Shown piece by piece: positions 59,628-64,000 of a DNA stretch of 64,000 nt (positions within the stretch are counted from its first letter, which is position 1; each line of letters opens with the position of its first letter). The DNA is taken from contig JAXHLY010000001.1 of NCBI GenBank assembly GCA_034521715.1, positions 248,001 to 312,000 on the forward strand, written 5' to 3'. The position numbers and the translations under genes are program-made. This DNA is from Methylohalomonas sp034521715. GTDB taxonomy: Bacteria; Pseudomonadota; Gammaproteobacteria; Methylohalomonadales; Methylohalomonadaceae. The notes beneath the pieces were generated by a model. The model was not told the DNA's origin, searched no databases, and saw nothing but the letters and a program-made list of their open reading frames with translations.

Positions 59628-60731
59628 ATGAAGTTTTCTATAGAGCGTGAACAATTACTGCCGGCCTTGCAGGTTATCGGCGGCGTGGTTGAACGACGAC
59701 AGACGCTTCCCATACTGGCGAATACTCTCCTCATGGTGGATGAGGGCCAGTTGTCGTTGACAGCGACGGATATGGAGGTGGAACTGGTGGTCAGGCTGGC
59801 GCTGGAAGGGGGCGCAGCCGGCGAGACCACGCTGCCCGCCCGGAAACTCCTGGATATCTGCCGGACGTTGCCGGACGCTGCGGAGCTGAATTTTGATATC
59901 GAAGGCGACCGGGCGAAACTGAAAAGCGGCCGCAGTCGCTTTACCCTGGCCAGTCTTCCGGCACAGGAATTCCCTGCCACGGAAGTTACCGAATTTTCAG
60001 CACAATTTTCCATCTCCCAGGGAGTGCTACGACAGCTGCTGGAGGATACCCAGTTCGCCATGGCGCAGCAGGACGTGCGCTATTATCTCAACGGCCTGTT
60101 ACTGGAATTAAGTCCGGACAACCTGCGCACTGTGGCCACGGATGGTCACCGCCTGGCCATGAGTGAGGCGTCGGTTGGTACGGGGGTGGAAACACCGGTG
60201 CAGATCATTATTCCGCGCAAAGGGGTGCAGGAATTGCTGCGTCTGCTTGAATCCAGCGACGAGGAAATTACCCTGCAGGTCAGCAGCAACCATATTCGTA
60301 TCGATACCGGCCGCATCCAGTTTACCAGCAAGCTGATCGATGGCCGTTTCCCGGATTATCAGCGGGTTATCCCCGCCCCGAGCAGCAATATTCTGGTTAC
60401 GGATCGGGATATGCTGCGCCAGAGCCTGACCCGGGCTTCGATCCTGTCGAATGAGAAATACCGCGGCATCCGCCTGGTGTTACAGGAAGGTATGCTGAGG
60501 GCCCTCGCGCACAACCCGGAACAGGAAGAGGCCGAGGAAGAGATTGAGGTGGAATATAGCGGCGACGAAATCGAGATAGGCTTTAACGTTTCCTATCTAC
60601 TCGATGCGTTGGGCGCAATCCGCACCAAGCGGGTCCAGGCCGTATTTGCGGATGCCAGCAGCAGTTGCCTGATCCTGCCGGACGGCGATAGCCAGAACAG
60701 TAAATACGTTGTTATGCCGATGCGGCTGTAG
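59628..60731 (+). CDS. dnaN: DNA polymerase III beta sliding clamp
   Basis: An intact protein of 367 residues with three similar domains: MKFSIEREQLLPALQVIGGV, the central YYLNGLLLELSPDNLRTVATDGHRLA (split here for brevity) and the C-terminal FNVSYLLDALGAI with the conserved end YVVMPMRL, which forms the peptide-binding cleft. It tethers polymerases to DNA. recF begins six bases after the stop. Confidence 0.98.
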   Translation: MKFSIEREQLLPALQVIGGVVERRQTLPILANTLLMVDEGQLSLTATDMEVELVVRLALEGGAAGETTLPARKLLDICRTLPDAAELNFDIEGDRAKLKSGRSRFTLASLPAQEFPATEVTEFSAQFSISQGVLRQLLEDTQFAMAQQDVRYYLNGLLLELSPDNLRTVATDGHRLAMSEASVGTGVETPVQIIIPRKGVQELLRLLESSDEEITLQVSSNHIRIDTGRIQFTSKLIDGRFPDYQRVIPAPSSNILVTDRDMLRQSLTRASILSNEKYRGIRLVLQEGMLRALAHNPEQEEAEEEIEVEYSGDEIEIGFNVSYLLDALGAIRTKRVQAVFADASSSCLILPDGDSQNSKYVVMPMRL

Positions 60732-60737
60732 TGCCGG

Positions 60738-61811
60738 ATGCAGTTGAGCAGCCTGCGGGTATATCAGCTCCGCAACCTGGAAGATATCACCCTGACCCCG
60801 GTCGCCGGTTTGAATGTTATTACCGGCCCCAATGCCAGCGGTAAAACCGCGCTTCTCGAAGCCATTTACCTGCTGGCGCGCGGCCGCTCCTTTCGTACTC
60901 ATCGCATCCGCGAGCTGATACGCCACAATCAGGACCGGCTACAGGTAACCGCGCGGATCCGGGAGCCCTCGGGCCGCGAGGCCCCGGTCGGCCTGGAGCG
61001 GGATCGCCGGCAGACACGCCTGCGTTACGATGGCGCCAGTGTCCGCAACCTGTCCGAGCATGCCCGGCGCCTGCCGCTGGTACTGATAACACCCGACAGC
61101 CATATGCTGATAAATGGCAGTCCGGTGCAGCGCCGGCGCTGGCTGGACTGGGCAATGTTCCACGTGGAACCGGCTTATTTAGCCTGCTGGCAGGATTGCT
61201 TTCATGCCCTGCGCCAGCGCAATACCCTGCTCAGGCGGTCCGGTCCGGCGGACCAGCTGGCAAGCTGGGAACAGGCCCTGGCCGAATATAGCACCCGCCT
61301 GGACGCCTTACGCGAGGGGTTTGTTCAGAAGCTTTCTTTTATATTTGAAGGGCTTATAGGAGATTTACTGGCCAGCGAGGGGGGTGTGCGGTATCAGCCC
61401 GGGCATGATGCCGCGATGGATTACGGTAGTCAGTTGGCTGCCGCGCGCAACCGCGACCGGGAGCGGGGTTTTACCCAGGCCGGACCCCACCGCAGTGATT
61501 TGTTCTTCGAATACCGGGCAATGGAAGCCCGGGCGATATTATCCAGGGGCCAGGCCAAGCTTTATATTGCCGGCCTGATGCTGGCTTTTGCCCGAATGCT
61601 GGTTACAGACGGCCTAAGCCCCTTGATCCTGGTGGATGACTTGCCGGCGGAGCTGGATGAAAACGCCCGCCATCGATTTATGACGGCACTGGCCGCGGTT
61701 GGCGGCCAGGCCTTTGTTACCGCCATCGAGCCGGATATGCCGGCAGACGGCTGGTCCGCCGTCTGCCGGTTCCACGTGGAACAGGGCTGCCGGGCGGAGG
61801 TGATACAATAG
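60738..61811 (+). CDS. recF: Recombination mediator RecF
   Basis: An intact protein of 357 residues of the SMC-like ATPase group. Walker A is GPNASGKTALLEA near residue 30. The signature region is LSRGQAKLYIAGLMLA, and Walker B LILVDDLPAELDE sits near the end. It loads RecA at ssDNA gaps with RecO and RecR. Start ATG 60738. Confidence 0.97.
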   Translation: MQLSSLRVYQLRNLEDITLTPVAGLNVITGPNASGKTALLEAIYLLARGRSFRTHRIRELIRHNQDRLQVTARIREPSGREAPVGLERDRRQTRLRYDGASVRNLSEHARRLPLVLITPDSHMLINGSPVQRRRWLDWAMFHVEPAYLACWQDCFHALRQRNTLLRRSGPADQLASWEQALAEYSTRLDALREGFVQKLSFIFEGLIGDLLASEGGVRYQPGHDAAMDYGSQLAAARNRDRERGFTQAGPHRSDLFFEYRAMEARAILSRGQAKLYIAGLMLAFARMLVTDGLSPLILVDDLPAELDENARHRFMTALAAVGGQAFVTAIEPDMPADGWSAVCRFHVEQGCRAEVIQ

Positions 61812-61863
61812 GCGGCTGATATCCGCGCCTGGGCGCGGCCGACGTGCTAATGGAGTAAGAATT

Positions 61864-64000
61864 ATGACGGAACCGGGTGATTACAGCTCTTCCAGCATCA
61901 AGGTCCTTAAGGGGCTGGACGCCGTGCGTCGGCGCCCGGGCATGTATATCGGTGATACCGAGGATGGCACCGGCCTGCACCATATGGTGTTCGAGGTGGT
62001 TGATAACAGTATCGATGAGGCGCTGGCCGGTTACTGTAGTGAGGTCCGCGTCACCATTCACAGCGATGAATCAGTAACCGTAACCGATAATGGTCGCGGT
62101 ATTCCGGTGGATGCACACGAGGAAGGGCAGTCTGCGGCCGAAGTCATCATGACCACCCTGCATGCCGGCGGCAAGTTCGACGACAATTCCTATAAGGTCG
62201 CCGGCGGTCTGCACGGGGTTGGTGTCTCGGTGGTGAATGCATTATCCGATCGCCTGCAGCTGACCATTTACCGCGACGGTTACTACTATCGCCAGGAGTA
62301 CAGTGAGGGCATACCGCTCACGCCGCTGCAGCAGGTGGCGCCGTCGGACCTCACCGGTACCGAGCTGCGCTTTCACCCGAGCCCGGCGACCTTCAAGAAC
62401 ATCGAATTCCACTATGACATTCTGTCCAAGCGTCTGCGCGAACTGTCGTTCCTAAACTCCGGCGTGCGCATCGAGCTCAACGACGAGCGCACGGGCAAGA
62501 CCGACGTGTTTGAATACAAGGGCGGCATCAGCGCCTTTGTCAGCCACCTGAACCGGAACAAGACGCCACTGCATCCGAACGTCATCGAGATCAACGCCGA
62601 GCGCGACGGCGTCAATGTCGAGGTGGCCATGCAGTGGAATGATTCCTACCAGGAAAACATCTTCTGTTATACCAACAACATTCCGCAGCGCGACGGCGGC
62701 ACGCATGCTGCCGGTTTTCGCGCGGCGATGACCCGGAGCTTTAATCATTACCTAGAATCTCAAGGGTTTGCGGCGCGCGCCAAGGTAACGGTGACCGGCG
62801 ATGACGTGCGTGAAGGCCTGACCGCGGTGGTGTCGGTCAAGGTGCCGGATCCCAAGTTCTCATCGCAGACCAAGGACAAGCTCGTCTCCAGCGAGGTCAA
62901 GGCCGTAGTCGAATCCGTGGTCACGGAAAAACTGGCCGATTTTCTGCTGGAAAAGCCGCAGGAGGCGCGCGCCATTTGCGACAAGATCATCGACGCGGCG
63001 CGCGCGCGCGACGCGGCGCGCAAGGCGCGTGAACTCACGCGGCGCAAGACCGCGCTGGATGTGGCCGGACTGCCGGGCAAGCTGGCCGATTGTCAGGAAA
63101 AGGATCCGAGCAAGTCCGAGCTGTTCCTGGTCGAGGGCGACTCTGCCGGCGGCTCCGCCAAGCAGGGCCGGGATCGCCGCAATCAGGCCATTCTGCCGCT
63201 CAAGGGCAAGATCCTGAATGTGGAAAAGGCCCGCTTTGACAAAATGCTGTCATCGGTCGAGGTGGGAACGCTGATCACCGCCCTGGGCTGCGGCATCGGC
63301 AAGGATGAATTCGATATCAGCAAGCTGCGCTATCAGCGCATTATCATCATGACCGACGCCGACGTCGACGGCTCGCACATCCGTACCCTGTTGCTGACGT
63401 TTCTGTACCGGCAGATGCCGGAGTTGATCGAACGCGGTTATGTGTTTATCGCCCAGCCGCCGCTGTACAAGATCAAAAAGGGCAAGCAGGAGCGCTATAT
63501 CAAGGACGAGTCGGAAAAGGACGCCTATTTGCTCGAGCAGGCACTGGATGATGCGGCCCTGCGGCCGGCCATCAGCATCGAACCCGTGACCGGTGAAGCC
63601 CTGAAGGATCTGGCCGGCGACTATATCCGTATGAACCGGGCAATCGAGCGGCTCAAGCGGCGCTATTACCCGCCGCTGCTGGATGCCATGCGCGCCCTGC
63701 CGCCACTGGAGGCCGAACACACCAGCGACCGGGCCGCAGTGGAGAACTGGTTCGGGCGATTTGAAGAACAGCTCAACAAGGATAATGCCGATGCCGCAGA
63801 GTACAGCACGGAAGTGTTCCTGACCGCAGATGCCCAGGAATACGGCGGCCGGGTGCGGGTGACGATACATGGCCTCGAATCCGACAATGTGTTCCCGCCC
63901 GACTTTTTCTCCGGCAAGGACTACCAGCAGCTCATCGCCCCGGGCCGCCGCGTCAGCCTCGGCGATGGCGCCAGCATCCGCCGCGGCGACCAGGTGCGCG
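61864..64000 (+). CDS. gyrB: DNA gyrase subunit B (3' end cut by window)
   Basis: Open from ATG 61864 to the window end (712 codons of ~800). The GHKL ATPase has VVDNSIDEALAG, GRGIPVD and GGLHGVGVSVVNAL. The transducer is followed by the TOPRIM domain with EGDSAGGSAKQGRDRRNQA and DADVDGSHIRTLL. It has the large insert after LYKIKKGKQERYIKDE, as found in gammaproteobacterial GyrB; that insert supports the taxonomic placement. No frame break. The C-terminal tail is outside the window. Confidence 0.98.
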   Translation, partial: MTEPGDYSSSSIKVLKGLDAVRRRPGMYIGDTEDGTGLHHMVFEVVDNSIDEALAGYCSEVRVTIHSDESVTVTDNGRGIPVDAHEEGQSAAEVIMTTLHAGGKFDDNSYKVAGGLHGVGVSVVNALSDRLQLTIYRDGYYYRQEYSEGIPLTPLQQVAPSDLTGTELRFHPSPATFKNIEFHYDILSKRLRELSFLNSGVRIELNDERTGKTDVFEYKGGISAFVSHLNRNKTPLHPNVIEINAERDGVNVEVAMQWNDSYQENIFCYTNNIPQRDGGTHAAGFRAAMTRSFNHYLESQGFAARAKVTVTGDDVREGLTAVVSVKVPDPKFSSQTKDKLVSSEVKAVVESVVTEKLADFLLEKPQEARAICDKIIDAARARDAARKARELTRRKTALDVAGLPGKLADCQEKDPSKSELFLVEGDSAGGSAKQGRDRRNQAILPLKGKILNVEKARFDKMLSSVEVGTLITALGCGIGKDEFDISKLRYQRIIIMTDADVDGSHIRTLLLTFLYRQMPELIERGYVFIAQPPLYKIKKGKQERYIKDESEKDAYLLEQALDDAALRPAISIEPVTGEALKDLAGDYIRMNRAIERLKRRYYPPLLDAMRALPPLEAEHTSDRAAVENWFGRFEEQLNKDNADAAEYSTEVFLTADAQEYGGRVRVTIHGLESDNVFPPDFFSGKDYQQLIAPGRRVSLGDGASIRRGDQVR

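Overview
The window is a chromosomal housekeeping region of a gammaproteobacterium with a GC-rich genome. The gene orders ruvC-ruvA...ruvB-ybgC-tolQRAB-pal-cpoB-queE-queC, kdsD-kdsC-lptC-lptA-lptB-rpoN-hpf-ptsN and rnpA/rpmH-dnaA-dnaN-recF-gyrB are gammaproteobacterial. HPr kinase HprK together with the PTS proteins, mgtE, type II thrB and a DUF2782 gene points towards Chromatiales-like lineages. That placement is inference from synteny, not from a phylogeny. No phage, plasmid, IS element, CRISPR array, rRNA or tRNA was seen.

Layout. 1-1 kb: 3' part of aspS. 1.4-3.3 kb: an NrtR-type Nudix regulator with two palindromic operators, followed by nadA (NAD synthesis). 3.3-5.1 kb: dodecin, a small membrane protein and an alpha/beta hydrolase. 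5.3-9.6 kb: yebC and ruvC-ruvA-ruvB, with a DJ-1/PfpI gene inserted before ruvB. 9.6-16.5 kb: the Tol-Pal envelope system and queE/queC (7-deazaguanine synthesis). 16.5-23.7 kb: a reverse-strand block holding a tiny ORF, an M14 deacylase, a GCS2-type ligase, an MltF-like lytic transglycosylase and the MurU-AmgK recycling pair. 23.9-36.6 kb: a long forward run for Kdo and LPS transport (yrbG, kdsD, kdsC, lptCAB), sigma-54, Hpf and a regulatory PTS relay (PtsN, HprK, RapZ, EIIA-Man, HPr, enzyme I), then MgtE. 36.6-39.6 kb, reverse: gamma-glutamylcyclotransferase-like, thrB, DUF2782 and LOG genes. 39.7-48.3 kb: polA, hisA-F-I-E, tatABC, rhodanese, ilvE and a zinc-finger protein. 48.3-54.2 kb: a small glycan region (ELM1-like, GT4, O-antigen ligase-like, two glycosyltransferases, FkbM methyltransferase). 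54.2-64 kb: mnmE, yidC, rnpA and rpmH leftward, and dnaA, dnaN, recF and gyrB rightward around a probable oriC at about 59.4-59.6 kb.

The strongest global oddity is the number of single-base indels that break conserved genes between 1 and about 53.3 kb (aspS, polA, rpoN, lptABC, tatC and many more). The last 10.7 kb contains none that I can see. Because the broken genes are mostly essential and the reading resumes in another frame with full conservation, I treat these as likely sequence errors and give full gene spans across the breaks.

The best candidates for undescribed biology are four. One is a family of short 10-bp-periodic repeats that sit at gene 3' ends in the same orientation as the gene. 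The second is a heptanucleotide array directly upstream of a gamma-glutamylcyclotransferase start codon. The third is the GCS2/M14/37-residue-ORF cluster. The fourth is the double-operator NrtR-nadA unit.
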